From: Wuchereria bancrofti
Taxonomy: Eukaryota > Nematoda > Chromadorea > Rhabditida > Onchocercidae
NCBI GenBank assembly: GCA_005281725.1
Contig: SSBO01000001.1
Location: forward strand, 9,483,334-9,547,333
DNA length: 64,000 nucleotides
Reading direction: 5' to 3'
Below, one piece after another: positions 51,744 to 64,000 of the stretch. The notes under the pieces are model-generated. The model did not search any database. It was not told the origin of the DNA and saw only the letters and a program-made list of their open reading frames with translations. Every line of letters begins with the position of its first letter. Position 1 is the stretch's first letter. Made by a program: the position numbers and the translations under genes.

Positions 51744-51746
51744 GTA
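51742..51746 (+). promoter_or_regulatory. Probable SL trans-splice acceptor of the HGH1-like gene
   Basis: The ttctag ending at 51743 lies three bases before the ATG at 51747. Upstream sequence gives no in-frame coding exon that fits the family, so a trans-spliced or untranslated first exon is likely. Confidence 0.5.
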
Positions 51747-54700
51747 ATGAAGGAACATGGAGTATCACCAGAAGTTATTAATGAATTGATACGGTTTCTT
51801 TCGCCGAATGTAAATCGGAATTTGCGACAGCAAGCGTTGGACTATGTTATTGGCCTTTCGGCATCTGATCACTTTGATGTGATATTTCAGGTTTAATTTT
51901 AATGTTTTTTTTTTTTTGTAGGAAGGATTTCTCTTGTTAGTGATTTACAACAAACAGATGTGGTTCTGCTGTGATGATAAGCATTGGCTGGACTGAAATA
52001 AATAGTAACAGTATTATGAATCTTCTTTGGATACTGGATGTACCGGATTAAGATTTCGATAAAATGCAATATTAAATAAATTTTGTGTACCTAGATTTTC
52101 CAGGTACATGAAGTTTGCCGATTGATTGATTCCACTATTATTTCAAATTTACCAGTTGATTACATTATTGTTGTTTCAGTTTTCCTAAAAATTCTCGGAA
52201 AATGATGTTGCTAAATATCAGTTTAGTTTTTCTGACAAATAAGTTAATCGGATCTGATTATATTTATTAATGAATTCATAGCATATGATTGCATATTTAA
52301 GTAGAATAGTGTGATATATATCAATACAATGAATGTTATATTCAGTGAGATAATTGCGGTTATTAACGAAATAGCCGTCATTATTGGGACTTGATTTTGT
52401 AATCATGAATGAGATCATATCTAACAAAGCCGTTCGTTCAGAAAGTAAGAGAATATTTCTGTGCAAAGGTTTAAAGTTGGCATAATTTTACTGTGATTTT
52501 TTTTGTAGGCAAATGATTTCTTGTTAGGACGATCATTGTGTCGATTAATCTGCGAAGGTAGTATAGATGACACTGATGTACTTCCTGCAATAATTAATGC
52601 AACTGCTACTGAGGTAGTTTGTGCTAAATATGTAACTGATAACACCGAACTTGTCCAGCGATGTATTGAATATTCTCGGGATTGCAATGATCGATATTCA
52701 TTGAATGCAGCAAAATTGTTAACCAATTTGTCGTTACATTTTCCAGACAGTGTTTGTTTTTTTTCTTTTGTTATACGTAATGACGTTATGGTTAATGACG
52801 TGTTATACATCATGGTTTTACTTAGATTGACATAATGCATAATATATTAGACTGATATATATTAGATTGACATATATACATATGATTTTAAGCTAGATTT
52901 ATTCTCAGTTCTTTGTTTTCTAAAGATAAAGTGGTTGGGATGTAAATATGACATTTTACCAACTGAGAGATTAGTATTTAGCATATCGCGTTTATTTCAA
53001 GAAATAGTTGTGTGAAATATTTTTGGTTGTCTTAGACAAACTTTATTTGAATAAAATGACTTAAGCTTGTGAGGTCGTATTTCATCCAAATTGATTTCAC
53101 TATCTCCGGCAATAAATGTTGTCATTCTCATTTGAAAGAAAAAGAAAAATTTAATGAAGGGATAAAGTTTTAAATGAAAAACAAACTTTTTGGAATAAGT
53201 AAGTGCACTTGTTCCTTTTTCTGTCTTTTCTTTGGCAGCAAATGATTTCGGTATGCTGCCGAATACTTTAGCGGTCCTTCCATTCAAGAAATACAGTTGA
53301 ACAGTTTAATTTGATCCTTGCATTGGTTAAGGTCGTTGTTTGATAAGTTGCAAAAATTCCAGTCACTTATATCGTTTTTGAATTACTTTCCGTAATATAA
53401 TTTCTTGACATTTCAGTTGTACGATGCTTTGGTAAAAGATTGGGAGGATTTTATTCCTGATGCAATAAGTAAGTTACTTTCGAGTTCTTTTTCAATAAAA
53501 ACTGCAACGAATAATTCTAACTGACGGCTAATTCGCAAATATGATTAATTCAAATGAACAGATACGTAACTTGTATTAGCGAGGGATTTGTAAAGATTTA
53601 TAATTTGTGAATAGTTAAATTCTTTGTCAATCTTTAATATTTTTGATTATCCTATGCTTGTCTTAATTTTAATTATTCAGTAGATGATTTCAGGAAGATT
53701 AAATGATTCAATGTCCCGCGAAGCTGCCAATTATCTCGGTTACGTGCTTGTAAACCTTACTTCAATTGCAAATGTACGCTGTTTATTATGTGAGAAGTAT
53801 GTTCGACAAATATTACCACTAGTGGATTGGAATACGAGACCAAGAACGTGTTTAATTGCGATTGATATTTTACGGAATATGTGTTTTGAAAACAGTAAGT
53901 TGGAGAAATTTTTTTTTTTTTTAGTTTTGCTTTCGAATACATAGATTCACTGGAAAAAGAGTTATATTCTGGGATATAAGATTTGCGATACTTTCATCGA
54001 TTTGATAGATTCTTTTTTTGCTGGATATTCACGGTGTTTCTGCTGGAAATGAAGGGAAAACTTCCCAGTTCTATAAATAGAATGTTATCGTTCTGTTATG
54101 TAAATTCAAATTTTGATAGAAAATAATAGTTTCTCTGGTAGAGCAGAATTAGCATTTGTTGCAGAATATGTCCATGTCTTTGCTTTTCATTTTTAGTCTT
54201 TTAAAAAAATTTGATGAGATTTTCCCCCTCTTTCTTTCTAATGAAGAAGTATGCGTGAGTTAAATGGCGGTGTCTGTAAAGGCTGATAAGGTTGTCATAC
54301 TAGGTTATCAGTAAGGAGCGGTACATTGAAGCGTTTTGCTTACACGACAAGCATAGAAAACATCAAACAGGCTACCGCCAAGGGAGCGTCTAAGCCGATT
54401 ATATTATTTGGAATATTCATATTTCGCTGATAACATCTATCATCACACTTCAACACTTTTTGTTTGTTCATTGTCAAAGTGAAGAATTTTTTGCATTATT
54501 TGCTTTCTCATTAAATGAGAAAATTTTTTCTGGACTGCAAAAACATTACTAAGATCGGTATAACTATATCGAATAGAGAGGAAATTCTAATCCAAGTTAA
54601 TATTGCACTGCTTAAAGCTTAAAGGTATTTTGGATAGAAGACAAAAAAGCTCTACACATATATATTATTAAGGCATTGATACCAACAAAAAGTTAATATC

Positions 54701-57700
54701 TATTCTGTCATTAGCAAGTGGTAAAACTTATTCTCTATTATTAACATTATTGCTACCTTTAACAGTTTATTTTATGTTATCGTTTTCCTGTTTAAAGAGA
54801 TTGCTAACATTTTATTGCACAATACATACTCTTAGGTAGTTAATATTTGATTTTTTTTTTTTTTTGGTTTTTTTAATGTGTAGTAGAAACAGTTGTACAG
54901 TTATATATTTTATTCGGTGTAGTTTAATGACATTTTTTTCAAATTAATGGCAATATAAAAGTGGCATAGATGTGACGCTTTTTTCAGATTTTTTTTTTTG
55001 TTGTGTTTGAATTCATTCCGACCTAATAGCTGATAAGATATCATTCAGATGAAAACGCTAAGTCACAATATATCGTACAAAGATTATTATAGTAGAGAAG
55101 GGAGAAATATTATTTTTAGCTTTATTTAACAGAAAAACGTAACAGTAAAGGATAAAAGTGAACGAGAGAGAGAGAGAGTTGATGAAAGATGAAGTGTGAG
55201 ACGGTAGTAAGAGACGGTACTATAGTTTCTTATCATTTGTACTAGTAAACATTGACATAAAAAAAAGGAGTAAGTGAATGAAAGAGCTTAATGAGGGATT
55301 ATAAATGGCTTGGAATGCGCTAAATATAAATATTACAGTAGTGTTCTGAAGGAAGATGGAAGTTGATTTTACTTTTATTTGCAAACAGATTATCTTGCAG
55401 AATATTTGAATGAGACTGATTCAATCCGATCAGTACACTTACACTTGATCTTTATTTAATGAAATGTTTATGATGATCCTATCATGAACTCCTTGTCATG
55501 AACCTATCATAAACATGCTCAAATTTTTGTAATGATTCAATGGTTATTTTGTCATATATATATTTGGAACATTAACAGATAGCAAATAAATTAGCACTGG
55601 ATGTCAAGTAAATATTGTTGATAGTTAGTGAAGTAGAAGTGGATATTATAGAAGAAAGTCTATTTTTGAATTTAGTATTTCACTTGCTGTTTACCAATTT
55701 CAATTATTGCTAATTCTCTTCTATCTTTCCAGTGATTAAGGATTGACGGACAGAAATGATGATTTACATGTACAATAACGAATGATAACTCATATAATTT
55801 AAGCAGATACGTTAATGAGTAAATGTGAAAAAGAATGAATATGATTCAAATCTAAATAAATAACCAAGCAATAAATTTAATTTAAATTTTAATACATAAT
55901 TTTTCGTTACATCAGTGTTTGAGTTAGATGTCTAATTCTGAATAAAAAATTTTAGTGCAATTGTTATATGGAAGATTTTGGTGATGAAATCCCTACACAG
56001 AAGGTTTTAGAATTCTTTAAACAAAAATTTTTTCGAAAATCAAATTTAGGAATGAAACCTCGAAGATGCTTCTAGAAGATTTCGAAGTTTCTTTTTTTTA
56101 TAATTTTTATAAACCATCTCTTTGTAGATATCAGTAGTATTACTATGTCCTTATGTTTCAGTTTTTCAGAGAGTCATTTCTTAAAATAAGCTTATTAAGT
56201 TATTCTTGCACAAAATTGACAGCATTTCGCGATCAATGATTAGTTTTAATTCAAGCAGAAACATTTTGTGAGAGTGTTAACTGGCATACATGCATTTATT
56301 TAGGATTTTTTGTATTCCTACTGATCAAGCAAAACAGACTCTGAGATGCTAATATGAATCACTTCTATTGTTTCATTTATAAATAGAACCTTAGGTATGA
56401 AGAATTTTTTTTTCTGGATTACCTATGACTGCTTAATTTTCAGATGCATTGCTTTCAATAATATGCTAAAAATCTTGCTCGATCACCATCCCACATAGTA
56501 ATAGTTATTTTACTTTAAGCAAATAAAAAAAAGTTCGTGATTGGTTTTATTAATCACAAATTTGATGTAATCTCAGATGTAGTCAAGGGATTTTGGCATC
56601 GAGCAATCATTCATTTAAAAAATCATTCGAATTTTTTATTATTAAGTGAGCATTTTTAGCTAACTTGTCAAATACCATTATTTACCGCTTATTCATTCGC
56701 TTTCTCATCAAGTACTGTCCTGTTCCACTTAGAACTACGACAACGACTAATTGCTTCATTAGCATTAACATACAAATGTAATTTGATTACTACAATATAA
56801 ATTGCTACTTATTTCGTTTCTAAGTGTTTTGTTGGTTACATAAATGTGTACTGTAGCACAAATAATTTTGTTATTTATCCTTCGAACATAATGTTTGTCA
56901 GTCATATTTTTTTTTAATTTGTTACTTTCATTACTAAATATCATTAATATGATTAGTAATTTAATCCTACTGATCATTCAGAAAATCAATTCAAATACAA
57001 TAATGTATTTCTTGTTAACTTTTAACAATATACAAGCATTGGATTATTGGATTATATCATTGAAACCATTCACTATTTATCATAATATTAACTTAATCAG
57101 TATTATAAGATGATAATATTACAATTGTGGTACTTATTTAAGTAGCCTGAATGATATCACTAAAATCATGCAGTATACATATATAGACAATCTCTTGCTT
57201 CTATTCACAAAATAAAGTTATCGTAGTTTGAACATGAATCGTTGATTACTCTTCTTTCTGAACGTCTAAATATTTGTTCCTTTGATTTGGGTGAGTAAAA
57301 GCTTAATGGTATCATGCTTGGTTACCCAAATACAATTGTTATATGGCCGAAGTGAAAAGTTGCTTTTCTTTTTTTGTTTTGTTACTTGCATAAGAATTGA
57401 GAAATAGATTGTTACTTTCCTAGAAAAGACCCGTTTTCTTTTTTCTTCCTTTTTTTTTTTTCTTTTCACCTTTCAAATCATTTGGCAAAACTGATGAATT
57501 GATGGTTATATTTAATAGGGAAAGTGTTAAGATGGAGAAGACAAAGAGGTATTTGCTTGAAATACGGTATTGCTGTCAAAAATAACATTATGAAAAATTG
57601 AGAAGCTAATGAAACTAGCCTATTTTTGTCTATTTTTGCAAAATAATGCAAGCATATAGGCTCAAACTATTTTTTACATATATATTTATTTATTTACATT

Positions 57701-59445
57701 TAAATAATAAATCTATGTATAATATGATATTAAATGTAAGAAATGTAAGAAATCAATAACGGTATGAAGATTAGTTAACTACTATTTGCCATATTTAGTC
57801 TATTACTTTTGTTTTTTTGGCAAAATAATGCAAGCATATGGGCTCAAACTGTTAAATTTACATATAAATGAACGTTATTATTATTAATTATTATTATTCT
57901 TGATTACATTATTACTGCTATTACTATTTATTGTAGTTAGTAATAGTTATTCTTTAGTAAACTTGCAGAATCGAATTTTTAAAAATGGTGGGCCGATAGA
58001 ATTAAAGCACAGAAGAGGGGACTAAAATTTTTTACTTATGTCATTATTGACTAAATAGAAATTTGTTCTTTGTAATTATGTTAAAATAATATTTGCTTTT
58101 TGGTCTATTAGATAATTCAGCAAATTCATTGATACTATAACACTTATTAAAATATTCTTGCAAGATATTTAATAATAAAAGAACTGTCAGGAATGTATCT
58201 CCATATATGGAAGTGGGTATAATTATTCAAATTTTAAGATCAAATCCTCATTTGCTGTTTTTTCAAGTACTTAAAGGTACTTAAAGGCTTAACATTTATT
58301 TATTTAAATTCACAAAATTAAGGACTTAATTCATCATTGGCCACGATACTTAAGTTTACTGAATGATGTTGATATGTTGATGCTCTAATCATCATATTTC
58401 CACTTCCGTCACATATATCCAGTTCGATACTTGGAATAAATGAATTGTTTGTGATTCTTCAGTTATTGAAATAAACCATCTTAATAATTGAAGCCACTTT
58501 ACTTACTTATAGATTTACTAATTTATTAAATTGAATGATAGCATATATACATTTTTTTAATAGTGGCAATTTTTAAATATTGCTTGATGAAATAAACATA
58601 GATTTGATTTCTTCCTTTATTATTCATCTCCATGATCATAATACTTTCAGAAATTCAACTCCATGAAGCTTATCTCTCGTAATCACTTTTATAAACTTGA
58701 TACCAATGATATTATGGTACGAATGATAGCAGTAACGATAGCAATGTTAATAATGATAACAATAATAGACCACAATATAGCAGAACATTAATTGTTTGCA
58801 AATATATCGTCCTCAGTTTAGCTTATTTATTTCGAATATTTTTAAATTATAATGCAGCAGTCATTTATCCACTAAGTTCTTTATTGTCTAATTTCTGGGT
58901 TTTTATATCACTGATCGCTTTCCATTTATATTAATTATCATTGATAACGCTTATTGAAGGATACACGAAACTGTATAGAACTGTGTACATTTATGTTAAC
59001 TTCTAAGTATAGTCGAATATGGCATTACCATTTTCATATTTGGCAAAGTTATATTAGGATAAATGTTGCAAATTAACTTTAAATTTGTCGCGGAATAAAA
59101 ATTTTGCGTTTTTTTATTTATCTAGCGCAAAAATTTCTATAAATCGAGGAAAAAAAAATTTTTTTTTTTTTTCAATGTGAACGATTGACTTTGGTTGTTT
59201 TCTTTTTCCACTATTTGTTTTAAATTTTGATTCAGGAGTAAATCATATATTTTTCAGGTTGTCATTCGATACTTCTGGATAAAAATGATGAATTTTTGAG
59301 CACACTGCTGAAACCGTTGGCTGATGCAGATGATAATTTAAATGATGATGAGATTGAAAAGTTACCACTTCAATTGCAATACTATGAAGGTCACCGGTGT
59401 CAAGATCTGTCAATCATAAATAAAGTTATCGAAGCACTCTATCAG
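51747..59445 (+). CDS. HGH1: HGH1 (FAM203/BRP16) homologue, 3'-partial
   Basis: HGH1 is an armadillo-like protein that acts as a chaperone or adaptor in folding elongation factor 2. Exons: 51747-51890, 52509-52751, 53417-53468, 53694-53894, 59258-59445. They total 828 coding bases (276 residues) and all phases agree. Family marks are AKLLTNLSLHFP, a NYLGYVLVNLTSIANVRCLL block, DILRNMCFENSCHSILL (compare TLRNCCFEH in vertebrates), and TLLKPLAD followed by DDEIEKLPLQLQYY, which is very close to the LLLPLAG/EEMERLPVDLQYL block of the family. The last coding segment ends at EALYQ with a gtgag donor; the remaining 70-100 residues were not found before base 64000. Intron 4 is 5.4 kb, much longer than the others. 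Identity is secure from the last exon; the start rests on the acceptor and the first ATG. Confidence 0.92.
53895..59257 (+). other. Long intron 4 of the HGH1-like gene
   Basis: A 5.4-kb intron without a recognised nested gene. It contains a short GA tract near 55161-55180 and a 31-base direct repeat at 57639-57669 and 57820-57850. Most short frames here are composition artefacts. Confidence 0.5.
57639..57850. repeat. Direct repeat pair, 31 bp, offset 181
   Basis: The segment beginning gcaaaataatgcaagcatat occurs at 57639-57669 and 57820-57850 with one mismatch (tagg/tggg). Flanks are partly similar (ctatttttgt / ctattacttttg upstream, ttacatata downstream), so it is a diverged local duplication. 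Confidence 0.8.
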
Positions 59446-62400
59446 GTGAGTATGTTTCTATAAAATAATCACAAAAATTATAGATAGTTTACAATAATAG
59501 AGTAAGTTTTGTTCGTGTTTTGCAGTAATACACTAGTTTTTCCGGTATGACACTTTACATCTTAATTTAGAATGGTTTTGTTTTATTATCTGTAAAATAG
59601 CGTATATTGGTAATATTAATATTTAAAGTAAGGTTAGTTTGTCAATGGATTCAATTTGAAACCAAATTAGCATGTAGATAGTATTAAGCCATGAAATGGT
59701 TTTAATTATTAAACTGGAACCAATAATGCTAATAATATTAGCATGTAACATATCAAATTTAATGCATGTTTAAGCTATTGCCAATAAGGATGCGTGTATT
59801 AAGTGTACAATTCAAGTTGAATTGTTTCATCAATTTCTTCTTTCCATTTTCGCTCTTAACTCATCGAAGTGTTATTTCGGAACATGTTAGAAATCATATT
59901 ATCATTTATTTCAATAGTTTTGGTCACTTTTCTTGTTGAAAGTTGGGTATTATTTAACACCAGTTTATATTCATTCCAAAACATTCGAAATTATGAATTT
60001 GTTGTTTGAACAGTTTACCAAGGTAACTTTATGTTAGAAAAGCGTCGAAATGATGTAGCATTATAGTAAAGGAGGGAAGATCAGTCATATTTGTGAATAT
60101 CATTGATCATCTATATTTTATTGGGATTCACTTCTTATTCTTCTGTATTTTTTACAAATGGAATGATTCATTTTTGGGAAAACCTGTGAAGAAAAATTAT
60201 CGCATATTTTGCAAATAAACTTCCAAAAATCAAATGATAATTTATTTTTTTATCTCTTAAGACAGTCGTTTTTTTTTTGTTTTTTGATCATATATTAGGT
60301 TTTGATTACATGCTTCATTTAATTGATTAAGGACTGGATTTTTTACCCCTCTTTGCGGAACAATTTTTTACTTCGATACTTCCTTAGGTATTACTTATGA
60401 ATTTACGACTAACTTTTCATATTACCATATAACATCAGTTTACAAATTGAATAAAGTGTTACATTGTTATTTTAACGTTGGTTCTTGTTTGACAATGTTT
60501 CTTTTTTTTTTTTTTTTCATTCCCAAATCATTTTCATAATGACGAATTGTCTTCCATTAAAGTATCAGGGAGAGGAAAGAAATGTAGTGTAGGATAAGTA
60601 GTTGCTAGGATGTCAGAATTTGTCATAGGAAGATTTTGTTTGATTTAAATTAAGAAAACGTTTGCTTGAAAATTTATTATTTTAACACTGAGTAAAGCTA
60701 TCGTTAAAAATGGAAAAGTTGAGGGAGAGAGAGGGAGAGAGAGAGAGAGAGAGGTCCATTCGTTTGTATGTTTTGTTTTGTTTGCATTGAAGATTTACCA
60801 GATTATTGTCAGGAAGCATATCTACTTCAGCAAGATAATGGTGTTATAATGGAGATATGAGAGGAGAAGAGGAGAGAAGCACTTGAGCTCGAGCTGATAG
60901 CATTTACTCAGATTTCATCTGCAACCTGACAGTTTACCTTTAATACATTTTCTATGGTAAAACTAGTTCTTTCAGTAACTTCAGATTTGCAAAATAAATT
61001 GACAGAAATACTTGAGAAGGGAATAAAGAAAAGACCGATTTTTATATAATGGATTGTTTCGATGTTTTCTCTCATCTCTGGCAAATTCCAAAAGTTGTTG
61101 CTCAGAACAACTTTTGACAAAAGCGCTTTTTGTTAGACTTTACACTTTGATGCTTGCGCTTTTCTGTTTTCTCAAATTTACCACATATTTTGTTTGGAAA
61201 AAAATGACAAAAGGGAGAGCATAGATCTTATAATGATGATAATATTGATTATAATTAATCGTGATAGCAATAAGGATAATAAGAATAATAAGAGGGGTAA
61301 TGATAATGTTAATGATTTTGATAAAATAAGTGATAAGAGTAGTGGTAAAATAGCTGTAATTCAATATTACTGATTCCCTCAATGCCGACAAGCATGATTT
61401 GCTGTGGAAGGATATATATTTCCTAAATTTGGACTGTCTTTGCGAGGTTAGTCTAATTCAAAAAAAAAAAAAAGTTGTGGACTTTGAATTTTGTTGAAAT
61501 CAATAAAATCGTTTGTCAGATAACTATTCACAACATTTAAAGTTAATGTTCCGGGCACACTTTTCATAAATTTATCTATAACATTGATCTTTGCAGATCC
61601 CTTCATGAAATAAAGCTATAGTTATAGGAATTATTGTTAGAATAGGCAAAGTTTATCACTGTGTTGAGTGAAGTTGTTTATGTTTTGATTAGACGATCAT
61701 AGGTTATGCCGACAAGAAGTTTACAATAAGTTGACAATTCATTGCTTCTGGCGTTAGATAAGAAGCTTGAAATAACGTTCAGAAGACAAAGGCTAATGAT
61801 ATGCCGGACAAATATTATTTATTTGTGAACATAAAAACAGATATTTTGGATTATTTCAGCAAAATGGTTTAGTTTTATGATTATGCTAGTATGTAAAAAG
61901 AGCTATCTTTTCATTCAAAAAAAAATCATCCGTCTGTACTTAATATCATACAGATTGATAAATCATTAATCTATATTCGTATTATTAACAATTCATAGTG
62001 TTTATTAATTTATCACTGATAGATTACACTTTCGTCATCCTTTTTCACTAACTTATTTTGCATTGTTTTTAAATATTAGCCTTGAACTTTTTTTTCCATA
62101 ATGGACTTTTTTTTTGTTTTTTTTTTTGTTTTTGTTTTTTTACATAGTAGCAAAGATAATATCACGATGATTAGTTGCAGTATCAATAGTAATAAAAGAC
62201 TTACAGCTGTTATTTTGCTTAACTCTTTTATTATCGATAATATCACAACAGGAAAAACTGCATGTATATCCTTGGTACCAATTTTTGAGCTTTAAATTGC
62301 ATTATTCTTCAGCTTTTTTTTTGATAATTTTTTCTGTCTAAGGGTTCTTTTTTGAAAATTTTCTAATCACATTTATTGCTGTAAGAGGAAAAAAGGAATA

Positions 62401-64000
62401 TCGATGGTTCCGGATAATTTTGCACCATCATTTCATTTCATGACAGTATTTTCGTGTTTTCAATAGGCTTTTATGATTTAACGGGAAGGACAAATTTCGA
62501 TAAGTTAAAAAGATTATTCGATTATTTATGTACCAAAAGAGGAAAAAGATGGTGAAAAAAATTGTGAAAGTAGGAGGAGGTTGCAAATAATAGGGTGAAT
62601 AAACGAAAGAGAAGGTGTTAGGAAACAGGAGAAATGATAGGAGAAAGTTAAATGCTAAAGTAGGGTGTGGAATGAAAGAGTTCAAAAGGAATTGAATTTT
62701 TTTTTTTTCTTTTTTTGAGATGAATCGGGTGTTGAAGAAGGTGTTGAAGGCGAGTGATATTGCTGAGTGGCGTTTTAATAGACCAGCATCATTTGATGGG
62801 TGAAAAGAAAAGAGAAAAAATAACACGAGATACAAATAAGACAAAATTGTTGTGCTGAATGAAAAATAATCAAATTTGGAGGTGTAAATTTCCTGTTCAT
62901 GTAAATGAAAAATTGTCCATTTCGGGTGGTTCAGCAGAAGCGGTATATAGGAGTATGTTTAGGTTTTGAAAGAAAAAATGAATAAATTTTCACAATTTGT
63001 CACTTCTTTAGTAAGGATAATTAAAGGAAGAGAAGAGTTGAAGGACGGGAAAATTTTATTGAATCAAGAAGATACAAGAAACCAAAACGATTGATTTAAC
63101 ACCTTTTTTTTTCTCTCCCCTATAACTTCTTAAATTCTTTTGGACGTTGTTTCTCTTTCAGTGATTGTTTTTTAATCTCTTCTTTTTTTTTGTATGTATT
63201 TTTTTGTTTCTTACTCATCCGTTGAAATTATTAATGAGCAGAGGAAAAGGTGGTTTTTTTTTTCAAAAATTCTCTAATGAAATATAGCACTGAAAAGAAC
63301 CATAATGAAACTGCTAAAGATAAAACGAAGAAATGCGAAGAAATGTGATAGTAAATTAATGATAGAATTCTTGTCAATTTTTCTAATACGAAATTTGCTG
63401 CTAATCAACTTTTATTTTGGTAAAAAAGAAAAACCAAGATAGTAATTTACGAGGTGAAGAACAACATCTTTTTACTCAGCTAGCGTTAAATAGCTATTTA
63501 CTGATAAAATTAAACTGTTATTTAAGAAGTTTCATCTTGTAATATTACCTTTACTTTTTTACATATTAATAATATATCCGTTCATTATTCCATTTATTCA
63601 TCTTTTATTAAAATGTGAATTCTTTAATTTTAATTCGGATACACCCGTTGTATTTTGATTATCTGGAAGTTTTCATAGATTTGTTTGATACGGAAAATTG
63701 AGAAGTTCTGTACGTTGTTTTATAGGAGTTTTATATATAATTTGATTTGTAGGAGTTTTGTATATATATATATGTGATCGCAAGTTGCAATTTGCAATAC
63801 TAATATTCAAATTATTGTGGATAATATTTGGTAGTTGAAATGATTGTCATGATTTCATATGCTCTGTTTGGTGCAAAAGAGTTTTTAATTTTAATGAAGA
63901 AGGAAATGTTTGAGAAAGAGTACCGTTGATGATAGCAAATGTGGAGGAAACGATGAAACATTACTACAAATATTGAATTATTTTCTTTTGCACCCCTTTT
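59446..64000 (+). other. Downstream intron or flank of the HGH1-like gene, no exon seen
   Basis: I looked for the final HGH1 exon (a helix starting with Leu-X-Ala-Thr, then a Gly-Arg pair and Arg-Glu-Leu) and found no convincing match. A (GA)n tract is at 60721-60752. A 28-codon ATG frame after a pyrimidine tract at about 62720-62803 has no homology. The longer minus-strand frame at 62428-62844 is Phe/Leu-rich low complexity. Confidence 0.45.
60721..60752. repeat. (GA)n microsatellite
   Basis: gagggagagagagggagagagagagagagagagg-type run on the plus strand inside presumed HGH1 intron or flank. Confidence 0.85.

Noticed and set aside
52421..52840. 139-codon minus-strand frame
   Set aside because: Antisense to HGH1 exon 2, which has clear family similarity and correct splice phases on the plus strand.
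62720..62803. 28-codon frame after a pyrimidine tract and AG
   Set aside because: It resembles a trans-spliced start but has no homology and ends quickly; it does not match the missing HGH1 exon.
62428..62844. 138-codon minus-strand frame
   Set aside because: Phe/Leu/Ser-rich low complexity from A/G-rich sequence; no recognisable domain.
1..64000. Endosymbiont or viral insertions
   Set aside because: No long bacterial-type frames, ribosomal RNA, reverse transcriptase or capsid motifs were recognised on either strand, within the limits of reading by eye.

Overview
The window looks like nuclear DNA of a nematode, most likely a parasitic spirurid/filarial-type species (inference). It is very AT-rich. 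The genes have many short exons and introns of about 100-700 bases (a few reach several kb), with TTTCAG-type acceptors. Several start codons lie within about 10 bases of a strong acceptor, as in SL trans-spliced genes. I saw no bacterial-type operon, phage or endosymbiont DNA.

Layout. (1) 583-9346, minus strand: phosphorylase b kinase regulatory subunit alpha. I resolved 21 exons, about 942 residues from the true start; the C-terminus lies beyond base 1. (2) 9709-10427: a 44-bp tandem satellite of 16 copies with a four-unit higher-order period, followed by a less AT-rich island. (3) 11750-12934, minus strand: a complete three-exon secreted ML (MD-2-related lipid-recognition) protein of 179 residues. 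(4) About 13-31 kb: a gene-poor, low-complexity AT desert with microsatellites and two clusters of short regulatory-looking motifs. (5) 31564-37859, plus strand: a complete eight-exon alpha,alpha-trehalase (GH37, 625 residues) with a recognisable promoter and an ATG-free leader. (6) 41192-41263, plus strand: tRNA-Gln(UUG). (7) 44429-48423, plus strand: a five-exon type II membrane protein of 480 residues with a Thr-rich stalk and an NHL-like beta-propeller, which I cannot assign to a named family. (8) 51747-59445, plus strand: the first 276 residues of an HGH1 (FAM203) homologue whose last exon(s) lie outside the window.

Two of the genes act in glucose-store metabolism: phosphorylase kinase controls glycogen breakdown, and trehalase hydrolyses trehalose, a major nematode sugar. 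They are about 22 kb apart on opposite strands, so co-regulation is only a possibility. HGH1 is a chaperone for elongation factor 2. No operon is evident.

The observations most worth a second look are two apparent GC-AG introns in the phosphorylase kinase gene, a Trp-to-Arg change beside the presumed catalytic Asp of trehalase, the unclassified stalked propeller protein, the higher-order satellite, and a 167-bp exact duplication around an N that is probably an assembly artefact.
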